Positions 25,683 through 35,288 of a stretch of 64,000 bases of DNA are shown one piece after another (position 1 is the first letter of the stretch; each line of letters begins with the position of its first letter). The notes under the pieces are model-generated. The model saw only the letters and a program-made list of their open reading frames with translations, did no database searches and had not been told where the DNA came from. Position numbers and translations under genes: made by a program. This DNA comes from CAVOHU01 sp963843385 (GTDB lineage: Bacteria; Acidobacteriota; Vicinamibacteria; Vicinamibacterales; JAKQTR01), in assembly GCA_963843385.1 (NCBI GenBank), contig CAWJJY010000004.1, positions 372,001 through 436,000 of the forward strand. The letters run 5' to 3'.

Positions 25683-27620
25683 ATGCCCCTGGTCACGTTC
25701 GATCGTGTGTCGGTCGCCTTCGGTCACCTCCCGCTGCTCGACGAGGTGACACTGCAGATCGAGGCCGGCGAACGTGTGTGCATGATCGGAAGGAACGGGA
25801 CCGGCAAATCGACGCTGCTGAGAGTCATCGCCGGCGATCTGCCGCAGGACGCCGGAGCGGTCTGGCGTCAGCCGGGTGTCAGGGTCGCCAGGCTCGAACA
25901 GGACCTGCCGCTGTCGGCTGACCGCCCAGTCTTCGACGTCGTTGCGGAGGGCGTGGCCGAGTTGAGCGACCTGCTGACGGCCTACCATCATGCCGCCGTT
26001 GCGGTCGCAGAATCCGGATCCGGGGATCGACTCGAGAAACTCGGCAGGCTCCAGCACGAGCTCGACGAGCGCGGCGCATGGCGCGTCGAGCAACAGGTCG
26101 AGATGATCCTGGATCGGCTCGGCCTGCCGGCCGAGACCATCGTCAACACGCTGTCCGGCGGGTGGCGGCGCCGCGTCCTGCTTGCCAGGGCACTGGTGGC
26201 GCAGCCGGACCTGCTGCTGCTCGACGAACCGACCAATCACCTGGACATCGAAGCCATCACGTGGCTGGAGGAGTTCCTTGCCGGGTACGCGGGCGCGCTC
26301 GTGTTCGTCACGCACGACCGCGCGTTCCTGCAGCGATTGGCGACCCGCATTGTCGAGCTGGACCGAGGCAGATTGACGTCGTGGCCCGGCGACTACGAGA
26401 CCTTCCTGCGCAAGAAGGACGAGTGGCTTTCCAACGAGTCCGTGCGGCAGCAGAAGTTCGACAGGCGGCTCGGCGAGGAGGAAGCCTGGCTGCGGCAGGG
26501 CATCAAGGCCCGGCGAACGAGGAACGAGGGCAGGGTGCGCGCCCTGATGGCGATGAGAGAAGAACGGGCAGCCCGGCGAGAACAGGCCGGCACGGCCCGC
26601 ATCCAGGTCGAGGCTGCCGACCCTACGGGCCGTCTCGTATTCGAGGCACAGGATGTCAGCAAGTCATTCGATCGGGGGCCCGTGATCCAGGGGTTCTCGG
26701 CGCGGGTCATGCGCGGGGATCGCATCGGGTTCATCGGGCCCAACGGCGTCGGAAAGACGACCCTGCTGCGCCTGCTGCTTGGAGAGATCGAGCCGGATGC
26801 AGGAGAGATCCTGCGCGGCACGAATCTCCAGGTCGCCTACTACGACCAGCAACGCGAGCAGCTCGATCCGGACAGGACCGTGTTCGACACGATCGGCGAG
26901 GGCAATGAGTGGGTGAACGTGAACGGCCGGCCGCGACACGTCAACGGATACCTCAGCGATTTCCTCTTCCCTCCCGAGCGCGCCCGATCGCCGGTGAAGG
27001 CGCTTTCAGGCGGCGAGCGGAACCGGCTCCTGCTGGCGCGCGTCTTCACCAGGCCGGCGAACGTGCTCGTGCTGGACGAGCCCACAAACGATCTCGATCT
27101 CGAGTCGCTCGAGCTGCTCGAGGCGCAGCTGACGGATTTTCCAGGCACCCTGCTCCTGGTGAGCCACGATCGGGTCTTCCTCGACAATGTCGTCACCAGC
27201 ACGTGGGTGTTCGAGGGTGATGGCCGAGTGCAGGAGTTCGTCGGCGGCTACAACGACTGGCTACGGCAGGCGGGTGTTCGCGGCAGCAGCGAGGATCTCA
27301 CGACACCGACCGGGCGACCGAGCCGAGAGGCGCGGGCAACCACACGGGGTAAGCGGGAGATTGGTGGCGCTGAGGGGCCGTCGGCGACGCCGGCCCGAAA
27401 GCGGCTTTCCTACAACGAGCAGCGGGAATTCGAACAACTGCCTGCGCGGATCGAAGCGCTCGAATCTGAGCAGCAGAGGCTCGAGGCCGACGTCGCTCAT
27501 CCGGAGTTCTACCGGGAATCCGCCGAGAGCATCAGGCAGAAGATCGCTCGGCTAGAAGCGGTTCACCGGGAACTGCTCGACGCCTACGCCCGGTGGGATG
27601 CGCTCGACTCCAGGATCTGA
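25683..27620 (+). CDS. uup: ABC-F ATPase, Uup type
   Basis: 645 residues, cytoplasmic, without membrane segments. Two ABC domains: the first with GRNGTGKST, LSGGWRRR and LLLDEPTNHLD; the second with GPNGVGKTT, LSGGERNR and LVLDEPTNDLD. A linker between them and a C-terminal coiled coil (about 580-640) with the RLSYNEQREFEQLP start are typical of Uup, an ABC-F protein acting on ribosomes or branched DNA. ATG 25683 is chosen because the ABC domain starts directly after it; the open frame upstream has no homology-like content. Confidence 0.93.
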   Translation: MPLVTFDRVSVAFGHLPLLDEVTLQIEAGERVCMIGRNGTGKSTLLRVIAGDLPQDAGAVWRQPGVRVARLEQDLPLSADRPVFDVVAEGVAELSDLLTAYHHAAVAVAESGSGDRLEKLGRLQHELDERGAWRVEQQVEMILDRLGLPAETIVNTLSGGWRRRVLLARALVAQPDLLLLDEPTNHLDIEAITWLEEFLAGYAGALVFVTHDRAFLQRLATRIVELDRGRLTSWPGDYETFLRKKDEWLSNESVRQQKFDRRLGEEEAWLRQGIKARRTRNEGRVRALMAMREERAARREQAGTARIQVEAADPTGRLVFEAQDVSKSFDRGPVIQGFSARVMRGDRIGFIGPNGVGKTTLLRLLLGEIEPDAGEILRGTNLQVAYYDQQREQLDPDRTVFDTIGEGNEWVNVNGRPRHVNGYLSDFLFPPERARSPVKALSGGERNRLLLARVFTRPANVLVLDEPTNDLDLESLELLEAQLTDFPGTLLLVSHDRVFLDNVVTSTWVFEGDGRVQEFVGGYNDWLRQAGVRGSSEDLTTPTGRPSREARATTRGKREIGGAEGPSATPARKRLSYNEQREFEQLPARIEALESEQQRLEADVAHPEFYRESAESIRQKIARLEAVHRELLDAYARWDALDSRI

Positions 27621-27647
27621 CGCAGCCGGCCGCACTTTCCGTCTCGC

Positions 27648-29177
27648 TCAGATTTGTCGCGCCAGGAACCGTCGATGGGCGGAAAAGGCCGGGCGGAGAT
27701 CGTCGGCGAGGCGCTCGAACAGCCGTTGCAGCTCGTTGTAGGTCCGGTTCCTACCGGCATCCGGCTCTGCACGGGTGGTTTCGTTGAGTTCGACGCACCG
27801 ATCGACGATGTCTTCGATCCCGACGTCGCGGCCGTGCGCGTGCTCGAACACCCAGAGCGCGTGCAGCGCGGCGCCGAGAGCCGCGGCCTCCTCGCCCGCA
27901 GGACACACCACCGGGCAGCCGAACACGTCGGCCGCCACCTGGCGCCACACGGCGCTTTTCGATCCGCCGCCGGTCAGTCGAATCTCGTTCGGCTCGATCC
28001 CGAGCTCTCGCAGGCGCCCGAGGCCGTAGTTCAGACCGAGCGTCACCCCTTCCATTGCGGCGCGGGCCATGTGGGGTGCATCGAAGGTCGCGTCGCGAAT
28101 GCCGAAGAACACGCCGGTGCCGTCCGGGCAATTCGGAGTCCTTTCGCCCTCGAAGAACGGGATCAGGATGAGCCCGTCCGAGCCTGCGGCGACCGACGCG
28201 GCTGCTCGCGAAAAGCCATCGTGATCGAGATTGAACTGCCGGCGCACCATCTCGGTTGCGACGGTGACGTTCATCGTGCAGGCCAGAGGCAGCCAGCGCC
28301 CCGTGGCATCGCAGAACGCGGCCACTTCGCCGCGTGGATCGACGACGGGTGATTCGGAGCACGCGTAGATGGTGCCGGAGGTCCCGAGACTCGCGGTGAC
28401 GATTCCCTGGCGCACGCTGCCGGTGCCGATGGCTCCCATCATGTTGTCGCCGCTGCCGGACACGATGACCTCCGGGCTCATGCCCCAGCGGGCGGCAAGA
28501 TCCGGCCGGAGCGTGCCTGCCGGGGTACGCGAGTGGACCAGTGGCGGCAGCTTCAGGGCGAGTGACGGATCAATGGCGTCGACGGCCTCCAGGCACCAGC
28601 GTCGAGTGCGGACATTCATCAGGCCGGTGCCCGACGCGTCGCCGAATTCCATGACCGCGCGGCCGGTCAGGTGGAGTGCCAGGTAGTCGTGAGGCAGCAA
28701 CACCGTTGCGAGGCGCGCGTAGTTGTCCGGTTCCTGCTCCTTCAGCCAGAGGATCTTCGACGCAGTGAAGCCCGGAGGAATGCCGTTGCCGAGCAACGCC
28801 ACGGTTGCTTCGATGCCCCCGAGCCTGGCGATTAGCGTGTCGCACTGCGCAGCGGTGCTCGTGTCGCACCAGAGCTTTGCGGGCCGGATGACCTCATTCC
28901 GGGCATCGAGCGGCACGAAGCCGTGCTGCTGGCCCGAGATGCCGATCGCAGCCACCGCGCGCGGATCGATCGAGCTGGTGCGGAGGACGTGCTCGATGCC
29001 GGCACGAGCTGCCGCGACCCAGATTGCCGGGTTCTGTTCCTTTTGGCCCGGGACATCTGCCGGCAACAGCCCGTAGGACACGGCGTGGCTGGCGATTGCG
29101 CGCCCGTTCTCCGCGTCAACGAGCAGAGTCTTCGTGCTCTGTGTGCCGCTGTCGATCCCGATGACGTGCTGGTTCAT
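27648..29177 (-). CDS. xylB: Xylulokinase (FGGY family)
   Basis: 509 residues. It phosphorylates D-xylulose with ATP to xylulose 5-phosphate. Seen: the N-terminal GIDSGTQSTKTLLVD phosphate loop, SGQQHGFVPLD, the substrate-binding DASGTGLMNVRTRRW, GSGDNMMGAIGTG, and the C-terminal ATP-site pattern RLTGGGSKSAVWRQVAADVFG. Length is normal. It is convergent with uup and has no xylose isomerase gene beside it, but a remnant of an arabinofuranosidase gene lies immediately upstream, suggesting a former pentose-use cluster. Confidence 0.93.
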   Translation of the reverse strand: MNQHVIGIDSGTQSTKTLLVDAENGRAIASHAVSYGLLPADVPGQKEQNPAIWVAAARAGIEHVLRTSSIDPRAVAAIGISGQQHGFVPLDARNEVIRPAKLWCDTSTAAQCDTLIARLGGIEATVALLGNGIPPGFTASKILWLKEQEPDNYARLATVLLPHDYLALHLTGRAVMEFGDASGTGLMNVRTRRWCLEAVDAIDPSLALKLPPLVHSRTPAGTLRPDLAARWGMSPEVIVSGSGDNMMGAIGTGSVRQGIVTASLGTSGTIYACSESPVVDPRGEVAAFCDATGRWLPLACTMNVTVATEMVRRQFNLDHDGFSRAAASVAAGSDGLILIPFFEGERTPNCPDGTGVFFGIRDATFDAPHMARAAMEGVTLGLNYGLGRLRELGIEPNEIRLTGGGSKSAVWRQVAADVFGCPVVCPAGEEAAALGAALHALWVFEHAHGRDVGIEDIVDRCVELNETTRAEPDAGRNRTYNELQRLFERLADDLRPAFSAHRRFLARQI

Positions 29178-29254
29178 GCTCCCTGCCGCGAGTCGGTCCC
29201 GGCCTCCGGCGGAGTATAACGCCCGGCCGCCCCCGGAGCGGCAGATGTATCATC

Positions 29255-29871
29255 GTGTCGGAACTCGCGAAGGTGCAGGGCGCGCTGGCGACCCGCGGGT
29301 CCAACCAGGGGTACGTGTCAGCATTCCCTGAGTCGTTCTTCGATCGCGTCGAAACGCGCCAGCGGGTCTGGGCGCCGTATTACACGCTGCACAAGATCAT
29401 GGCGGGACTGTTCGATGCTGCGAGCGCGGCCTCTTCAATCACATCCTCGCCTCGCAGGATCCGTCGACCGGGATGATGTGCTACTACGTCCCGCTCAAGC
29501 CCGGGGCGTTCAGGACCTACTCGACGCCCGACCAGTCGTTCTGGTGCTGCGTCGGCACGGGGATGGAGAATCACGCGAAGCACGGCGACACGATCTACTT
29601 CCACGGCGACCGATCGCTCTACGTGAATCTCTTCATCGCCTCGGAGGTGAACTGGAAAGACAAGGGGCTGGTCGTGCGGCAGGAGACGCGGTTCCCGGAG
29701 GCCGACTCGATCCGGCTCACCATCACAGCCGCGAGGCCCGTCAGGCTGGCGTTGAGGATCCGCCGTCCCGGCTGGGCGATGGCTGGAATGGGCGTCACGG
29801 TAAATGGCCAGGCGGCAGAGGCCGCAGCACGGGCCGGGAGTTATGCCGTCATCGATCGCGCCGATAAGTAG
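29255..29871 (+). pseudogene. Remnant of a GH127 (DUF1680) beta-L-arabinofuranosidase
   Basis: Two pieces of one family are joined out of frame. The first (from 29255) reads GYVSAFPESFFDR and VWAPYYTLHKIMAGL, from the N-terminal catalytic barrel. Around 29420 the reading shifts frame and continues as LFNHILASQDPSTG, CYYVPLKPG and CCVGTGMENHAKHGD, from much later in the protein, including the cysteine-containing motif of the family. The N-terminus, roughly 150-250 central residues and the C-terminus are missing. It therefore carries an internal deletion plus frameshift and is very unlikely to be active. Confidence 0.8.
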
Positions 29872-29980
29872 TTCTGTCGCCGGCGTTCTGTCGCCGGCGC
29901 TCGCTTTCCGCCTCACTTGTGGCACACTTGGCGGCTGCTGCCCCCGCTTCGTGTGACCCGCTTCATTCCGGAGCCATCCT

Positions 29981-31915
29981 GTGTCATTAGACATTCGCGA
30001 TCGTGTCAGCAGGCGACGAGCGATCATCGCAATCTCGATTGCAGGAGCCGCCGTCGCAACAGCCGTCGTCATCTCGCACGCGCAGGTCACCCCTCCTCCG
30101 CAGGTTCCGGCCGTCTATGCGAACATCAGCGCCAGAGCCGACGGCACGATCGTCTTCCAGCCCGAAGGATCGCAGCCCTATATCGCCCGCGATCGCGTGC
30201 CGGCGTGGACGTTGCAGCAGCTTCGGGGAACGCCGAGCGGCACCGAAACCGGGATTGCGCTCGATTTCGCGAAGCCCGGGTTCAACGGGACGCTGATCTT
30301 CGGCCTCGTGCCGTACGCCGACACGCGCTTCCCCCAACCGGTGTTCCGCACGACGACCCCCATCAAGGACGGGAAGGCCGAGATCAACATCAAGGCCGCC
30401 CTCTCCGGCACGTATGACATGGTCGGCTGGGCCACCACGGGACGTGGCGTGGTCGGGTACCGGGTCGTCGGGATCGACGGCGGAATGATCTTCGACGGCC
30501 GCGTGCGATTCACGGGCACGGGTCCGTTCGCCATCGACGTCGCGCTCGCCGAGGGACCGTTCGTGTCGAAGGTGACCGCCGAGAGTGCCGTCGTCTGGTT
30601 CGAACTCGATCGGCCGGCTCCCTGTTCCGTCACCGTCGGCCAGCGCGTGATCGCGTGCAAGCCCGACGCGCTTCGGCAGGAGATCCTCGTCGATCGCCTC
30701 GGCCCCGCCACGGACTATCGCTACACGGTGAAGTACGGCGAGAACGAGGAGAGCTACGGGTTTCGAACCGCGCCCCGGTCGGGGTCGCGCCGGTCGTTCG
30801 TGTTCGGCTACTCCAGCGACTCGCGCGGGGGCCAGGGCGGCGGCGACCGGAACTTCTTCGGCCCGAACGCGTACATCATGCGGCGCCTGATGTCGCTCGC
30901 GCTCGACCGGAAGGCGGCGTTCGTGCAGTTCACCGGCGACCTGGTGAGCGGGTATGTCGGGAGCCCGGAAGCGCTCAGGGTGGAACTGGCCAACTGGAAG
31001 CGCGCGGTGGAGCCCTATGCGCACTGGGTTCCCGTCTACACCGGGATCGGCAATCACGAGGTCGTGCTCACGGAACTTGCCGACGAGAACAACCGGATGA
31101 TCCGGATCGATCGGTTCCCCTTCGACACCGAATCGACCGAGGCGACCGTGGGCGCGGCGATGGTCAATCCCGACAACGGCCCGGTCAGCGAGGATGGCGC
31201 CGCCTACGACCCGAATCCGGCCGCCGTCGATTTTCCGCCCTATCGCGAGAACGTGTTCTCCTTCGTGCACGACAACGTGGCGATGGTGGTGCTCAACTCG
31301 GACTACTGGTTCTCGCCGTCGATCGGCCAGGCGCCGAACCCGGGCGGCAACTACCACGGCTACCTGATGGACAACCAGGTCAAGTGGCTGGGCGGGATGC
31401 TGGACTGGCTCGAGGCCAACCGTGCGATCGACCACGTGTTCCTGACCGTTCATACGCCCGTCTTCCCCAACGGCGGGCACGTCGGCGACGACATGTGGTA
31501 CGGCGGCAGCAATGCCCCGCGCCCGGTGGTGGCCGGCAAGCCGGTCGCGAAGGGCATCATCGAACGGCGCGACGAGATCCTCTCGCTCATCGATCGCCAT
31601 CCGAAAGTCCTCGCCGTGCTGACCGGCGACGAACACAACTACAACCGCCTGCAGATCACGCCGAAGGTCGACATCTACCCGCCGAACTGGACCGGGTCGA
31701 AGGTGACCATCCGGCGAGGGTTCTTCCAGATCAACAACGGCGCGGCCGGGGCTCCCTACTACGCCCAGGACAAGCGACCGCCATGGTCGGCCTTCGTGAA
31801 GGGGTTCTCGACGCAGAACGCGCTCTGCCTGTTCTACGTCGCCGGCCCGAGCGTTCGATTGGAGGTCCTGAACCCGGAAACGATGGAGATCCTGGACCGC
31901 GTTGTCCTTCGCTAG
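29981..31915 (+). CDS. Secreted metallophosphoesterase (calcineurin-like)
   Basis: 644 residues from GTG 29981. A hydrophobic export signal (about 13-35) follows an Arg-rich start that could be a Tat signal (VSRRRAI). An N-terminal beta region and an Ig/fibronectin-like region (about 180-270) precede the phosphatase domain (about 275-620) with GYSSDSRGG, FTGDLVSG, GIGNHEV, LTVHTPVF and LTGDEHNYNR, the metal-ligand motifs of purple-acid-phosphatase-like enzymes. It probably cleaves phosphate mono- or diesters outside the cytoplasm; substrate unknown. No operon partners. Confidence 0.87.
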   Translation: MSLDIRDRVSRRRAIIAISIAGAAVATAVVISHAQVTPPPQVPAVYANISARADGTIVFQPEGSQPYIARDRVPAWTLQQLRGTPSGTETGIALDFAKPGFNGTLIFGLVPYADTRFPQPVFRTTTPIKDGKAEINIKAALSGTYDMVGWATTGRGVVGYRVVGIDGGMIFDGRVRFTGTGPFAIDVALAEGPFVSKVTAESAVVWFELDRPAPCSVTVGQRVIACKPDALRQEILVDRLGPATDYRYTVKYGENEESYGFRTAPRSGSRRSFVFGYSSDSRGGQGGGDRNFFGPNAYIMRRLMSLALDRKAAFVQFTGDLVSGYVGSPEALRVELANWKRAVEPYAHWVPVYTGIGNHEVVLTELADENNRMIRIDRFPFDTESTEATVGAAMVNPDNGPVSEDGAAYDPNPAAVDFPPYRENVFSFVHDNVAMVVLNSDYWFSPSIGQAPNPGGNYHGYLMDNQVKWLGGMLDWLEANRAIDHVFLTVHTPVFPNGGHVGDDMWYGGSNAPRPVVAGKPVAKGIIERRDEILSLIDRHPKVLAVLTGDEHNYNRLQITPKVDIYPPNWTGSKVTIRRGFFQINNGAAGAPYYAQDKRPPWSAFVKGFSTQNALCLFYVAGPSVRLEVLNPETMEILDRVVLR

Positions 31916-31973
31916 CCCGCGGCCCCGCTTGTGTTGAAGGCGTTCGACCCCGGGGCACGCCAGGGCGCGATGC

Positions 31974-33110
31974 CTATCGGGAGCGCAGGTGGCGCCGGCG
32001 GAAGAGCCACGTCCCGATAGTGAAGTAGAAGAACGTCAGGAAGGCGATCGCGCCGAGCTCGAACACCAGGTCGTCCAGGCTCGCGCTCTGGTTCAGGATC
32101 TTGTTGAAGGCGCGAACGGTCACGCTGGTGGGCAGGACGTCATTCAAGTTCACGACATTGCCGAACAGGTGGAAGAGCGGGATCTTCGGCAGCGGGATCA
32201 TGCAGTCCGAGAAGAACATCAGGATGAAGAACGGAAAACTCCCCACCGTCAGCAGTTCGAAGATCGTGTTGAGAAAGGCCGCCACCAGCACCGCGATCGC
32301 CACCACGCTCAGCGTCGACAAGCCTCCCACCGCGACGAGCGTCACGATCGACCCGCTGGAGTGATACCCGACTGAGACCGCCGCGAGATACGACAGCAGC
32401 AAGGCAACGGTGCCAATCAGCACCTGGTTCAGCGACACCGCCGTCAGCATTTCGATCGTGGTCAGTTTCGACAGGATGAGCCGGCTCATCGTGCCCTTGT
32501 CCACTTCCTTGACGAGCGTGGCGGCCGCCGTGAAGAGCACCATGATCAGGCTCAGGACGAGCAGGGCCGGCAGGTAGAGATCGAAGTCGCTCGGAGCCTG
32601 CGTTCCCCCTATCCGTTCGAGCGCCACGTCCAGCGGCGGCGACGTTCCGATCCTGTCGAACGCGTACTGGTAGGCCACGTAGTCCGAGAACGCCATGGCG
32701 ATGGTCGACCGCGGGTTCGTCTCGGTGCGCCGGCTCACGAGCCGTGGCGGAACGGCGGCGCCCTGCCCGCGCCGGGCATCGAGGGCGGCTGTGAACCCGG
32801 CGGGAATCTCTACCAGCAGATCCGCCTCACGGCTGGCAACCCTCCGGCTGGCCTGCGCGAGGTCACTGACCTGCTCGACGACAAACACCGGGTCGCCGTT
32901 TGCCTGCCTCGCGTCCTCCCACGCCCCGATGAGGCCGCCGGCGGCCGGGTCGTGGCTCATCACGAGCAGCGTGTAGCTGGTCGGCGAGGCGTGCAGATAC
33001 CCGTACATCACGTACACGAAGAACGGCGCGAAGACCAGCGTGAGGCTCAGAATCTTCCACTCGCGCAGGTTCTCGAGAAAGGTCTTTTCGAGGAAGGCGA
33101 GGATCTTCAT
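31974..33110 (-). CDS. ABC-2 type exporter permease
   Basis: 378 residues. One N-terminal membrane helix (about 20-42), an extracytoplasmic domain (about 45-185) and five C-terminal helices, as in YhhJ/NatB-type ABC-2 permeases. The ATG overlaps the TGA of the ATPase gene (ATGA), so the two are coupled. Together they form a simple exporter (drug, sodium or lipid type); the substrate cannot be inferred. Confidence 0.88.
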   Translation of the reverse strand: MKILAFLEKTFLENLREWKILSLTLVFAPFFVYVMYGYLHASPTSYTLLVMSHDPAAGGLIGAWEDARQANGDPVFVVEQVSDLAQASRRVASREADLLVEIPAGFTAALDARRGQGAAVPPRLVSRRTETNPRSTIAMAFSDYVAYQYAFDRIGTSPPLDVALERIGGTQAPSDFDLYLPALLVLSLIMVLFTAAATLVKEVDKGTMSRLILSKLTTIEMLTAVSLNQVLIGTVALLLSYLAAVSVGYHSSGSIVTLVAVGGLSTLSVVAIAVLVAAFLNTIFELLTVGSFPFFILMFFSDCMIPLPKIPLFHLFGNVVNLNDVLPTSVTVRAFNKILNQSASLDDLVFELGAIAFLTFFYFTIGTWLFRRRHLRSR

Positions 33111-34069
33111 TCGCGCAGCCCCCTTCCGGTCAGGCGGATGAAGACGTCCTCCAGCGTCTTCTTGCGCATGCCGAGGCGCTCGACGCGGAGGCCCTGCGCC
33201 TTCGCGGACGCGAGAACCTCGGGCATCAGGTCGGCTCCATCAGACGAGGTGACCTGCAGCAGGTTGCCGCGCGACACGACGTGCCGGCCCTGCCGGCGAA
33301 GCCGATCGAGAAACGGCGTCAGCGAGGGCTCGACGTCCCGGTCCACCTCGACCTCGAATACGTCGCCCTCGCCGAGGCCGGACTTGATGGCCTCCACCGT
33401 GTCCAGCGCGAGGACGCGGCCGTGATCGATGATGCAGACCCGATCGGATAGCTTCTCGGCCTCGTCCATGTCGTGCGTCGTGACGACGACCGTTCTCGTT
33501 CCGGCCAGCGACCGGATGTAGTCCCTGACGAGGACCCGGCTCTGAGGGTCGAGGCCGGCCTGCGGTTCGTCGAGGAAGATGATCTCCGGGTCGTGGACAA
33601 TCGCGAGCGCGAGGTTGAGGCGCCGCTGCATGCCTCCCGACAGTGTCCGCCCGAGGCGATTCCGTTTATCGGTCAACCCGAAGGTGACGAGGAGTGAATC
33701 GGCCCGCTGGTGCGCCGCCGATCTGGGCAGGTCGTACATCCGGCCCACGAACTCGAGCTGCTCATGGCAGGTGAGCGTGTCCCAGATCGCGATGCCCTGC
33801 GGCGAGACCCCCATCGCGTTCAAGCCCCTCCGGTCACCAGGCCGCAATGCTCTTCCGTTGACTTCAACGCAGCCGGCGTCAGGGCGCTTCAGACCGCACA
33901 TCATCTCGAGCGTCGTCGTCTTGCCGGCCCCGTTCGGGCCGAGGAAGCCGAGGATCTCGCCGCGGCGCACCTCGAGCGACAGGCCATCGACCGCCACGAG
34001 GTCGCCGTAGCGTTTGGTCAGTCCCGACGCGCGCAAGATCGCGGCAGGAGGAGCCTGGACAGCTTCCAT
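33107..34069 (-). CDS. ABC transporter ATPase of an ABC-2 exporter
   Basis: 320 residues from ATG 34069, directly followed by an ABC domain (about 10-220) with GPNGAGKTT, LSGGMQRRLNLALAI, IIFLDEPQAGLD and VVTTHDMDEAEKLSD, of the DrrA/NatA type. The C-terminal extension (about 225-320) is the usual regulatory domain of this group and ends KTLEDVFIRLTGRGLRE. It is coupled to the downstream permease by a 4-base overlap and divergent from nadA. Confidence 0.93.
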   Translation of the reverse strand: MEAVQAPPAAILRASGLTKRYGDLVAVDGLSLEVRRGEILGFLGPNGAGKTTTLEMMCGLKRPDAGCVEVNGRALRPGDRRGLNAMGVSPQGIAIWDTLTCHEQLEFVGRMYDLPRSAAHQRADSLLVTFGLTDKRNRLGRTLSGGMQRRLNLALAIVHDPEIIFLDEPQAGLDPQSRVLVRDYIRSLAGTRTVVVTTHDMDEAEKLSDRVCIIDHGRVLALDTVEAIKSGLGEGDVFEVEVDRDVEPSLTPFLDRLRRQGRHVVSRGNLLQVTSSDGADLMPEVLASAKAQGLRVERLGMRKKTLEDVFIRLTGRGLRE

Positions 34070-34229
34070 GGCGAAGAATTCTGACTCCGGGCGAATTTCG
34101 GCGCAAGATGACTTACAGGAGAGCCAATGCCGGCTCGCCGGGAATCCCTCCTCCTGCCCCGACCGCCTCGTCGTTCCCCGCGGCTGGTACAATTGAGGGG
34201 TTCGGGACCCGGATGACCCGTGATCTGGA

Positions 34230-35234
34230 ATGGCTGGCCCCATGGCACAACAGACTGCTTTAGACGACGCCGCGACGAACCCTGCTGTCGGCCGTCGAAC
34301 CGTGGATCCGTCGCTCGATCTGTTCTCCGAAATCGACCGGCTGAAACGCGCGCTCAACGCGATTGTCCTCGCGCACTTCTACCAGGAGCCCGACATCCAG
34401 GACATCGCGGACGTCATCGGCGACAGCCTCGCGCTGGCCCAGTCGGCGGCCAAGGCGGAAGCCGACGTGATCGTGTTCTGCGGCGTGCACTTCATGGCCG
34501 AGACCGCGAAGATCCTGAACCCCGATCGGCTCGTCCTTCTGCCGGATCTGGCGGCTGGGTGTTCGCTCGCCGACAGCTGCCCGGCGCCCGCGTTCGAACT
34601 GTTCAGGCGCGCACACCCGGATCACTTCGTCATCAGCTACATCAACTGCAGCGCCGCCGTGAAGGCGCAAAGCGATCTGATCTGCACCTCGAGCAACGCC
34701 GAGCGCCTGATCCGAAGCGTGCCTGAGGATCGGCCGATCCTCTTCGCGCCTGACCAGCAGCTGGGCCGCTACCTCATCAAGAAGACCGGCCGCGACATGC
34801 TGTTGTGGCCCGGCGCGTGCTCGGTTCACGTGACGTTTTCGGAGCGGCTCCTGGTCCGGCTGAAGACCCAGCACCCCGACGCGCGTGTCCTGGCGCATCC
34901 GGAGTGCGAAGAGCGCGTGCTTCGTCACGCCGATCACATCGGGTCCACCACGTCGATCTTCGAGTACGTGAAGACGAGCCCGGCACAGAGCTTCATCGTC
35001 GCGACCGAGTCGGGCATCATCCACCAGATGAAGAAGGCCTGCCCCGACAAGGAGTTCATCCCCGCGCCGCCCGAGAACGGGTGCGCGTGCAACGAGTGCC
35101 CGCACATGCGGCTCAACACCCTCGAGAAGGTCTACCTGTGCATGGTGAATCGGACGCCCGAGATCACGATGCCGGAGGACCTGCGCGTGAAGGCCCTGGT
35201 GCCCCTGCAGCGGATGCTCGATCTGAGTCGGTGA
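34230..35234 (+). CDS. nadA: Quinolinate synthase
   Basis: 334 residues. The [4Fe-4S] enzyme condenses iminoaspartate with dihydroxyacetone phosphate to quinolinate in de novo NAD synthesis. Seen: AHFYQEPDIQDIADVIGDSL, VIVFCGVHFMAETAKILNP, the second-domain GACSVHVTF and the third-domain ENGCACNECPHM, providing the cluster cysteines. It is the first gene of a nadA-nadC-nadB operon. ATG 34242 is an alternative start. Confidence 0.97.
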   Translation: MAGPMAQQTALDDAATNPAVGRRTVDPSLDLFSEIDRLKRALNAIVLAHFYQEPDIQDIADVIGDSLALAQSAAKAEADVIVFCGVHFMAETAKILNPDRLVLLPDLAAGCSLADSCPAPAFELFRRAHPDHFVISYINCSAAVKAQSDLICTSSNAERLIRSVPEDRPILFAPDQQLGRYLIKKTGRDMLLWPGACSVHVTFSERLLVRLKTQHPDARVLAHPECEERVLRHADHIGSTTSIFEYVKTSPAQSFIVATESGIIHQMKKACPDKEFIPAPPENGCACNECPHMRLNTLEKVYLCMVNRTPEITMPEDLRVKALVPLQRMLDLSR

Positions 35235-35288
35235 CGGAGGACGGAAACAGGCTGACCGACCAGGGCGGCCGTCAATTGCGGGACTTCT

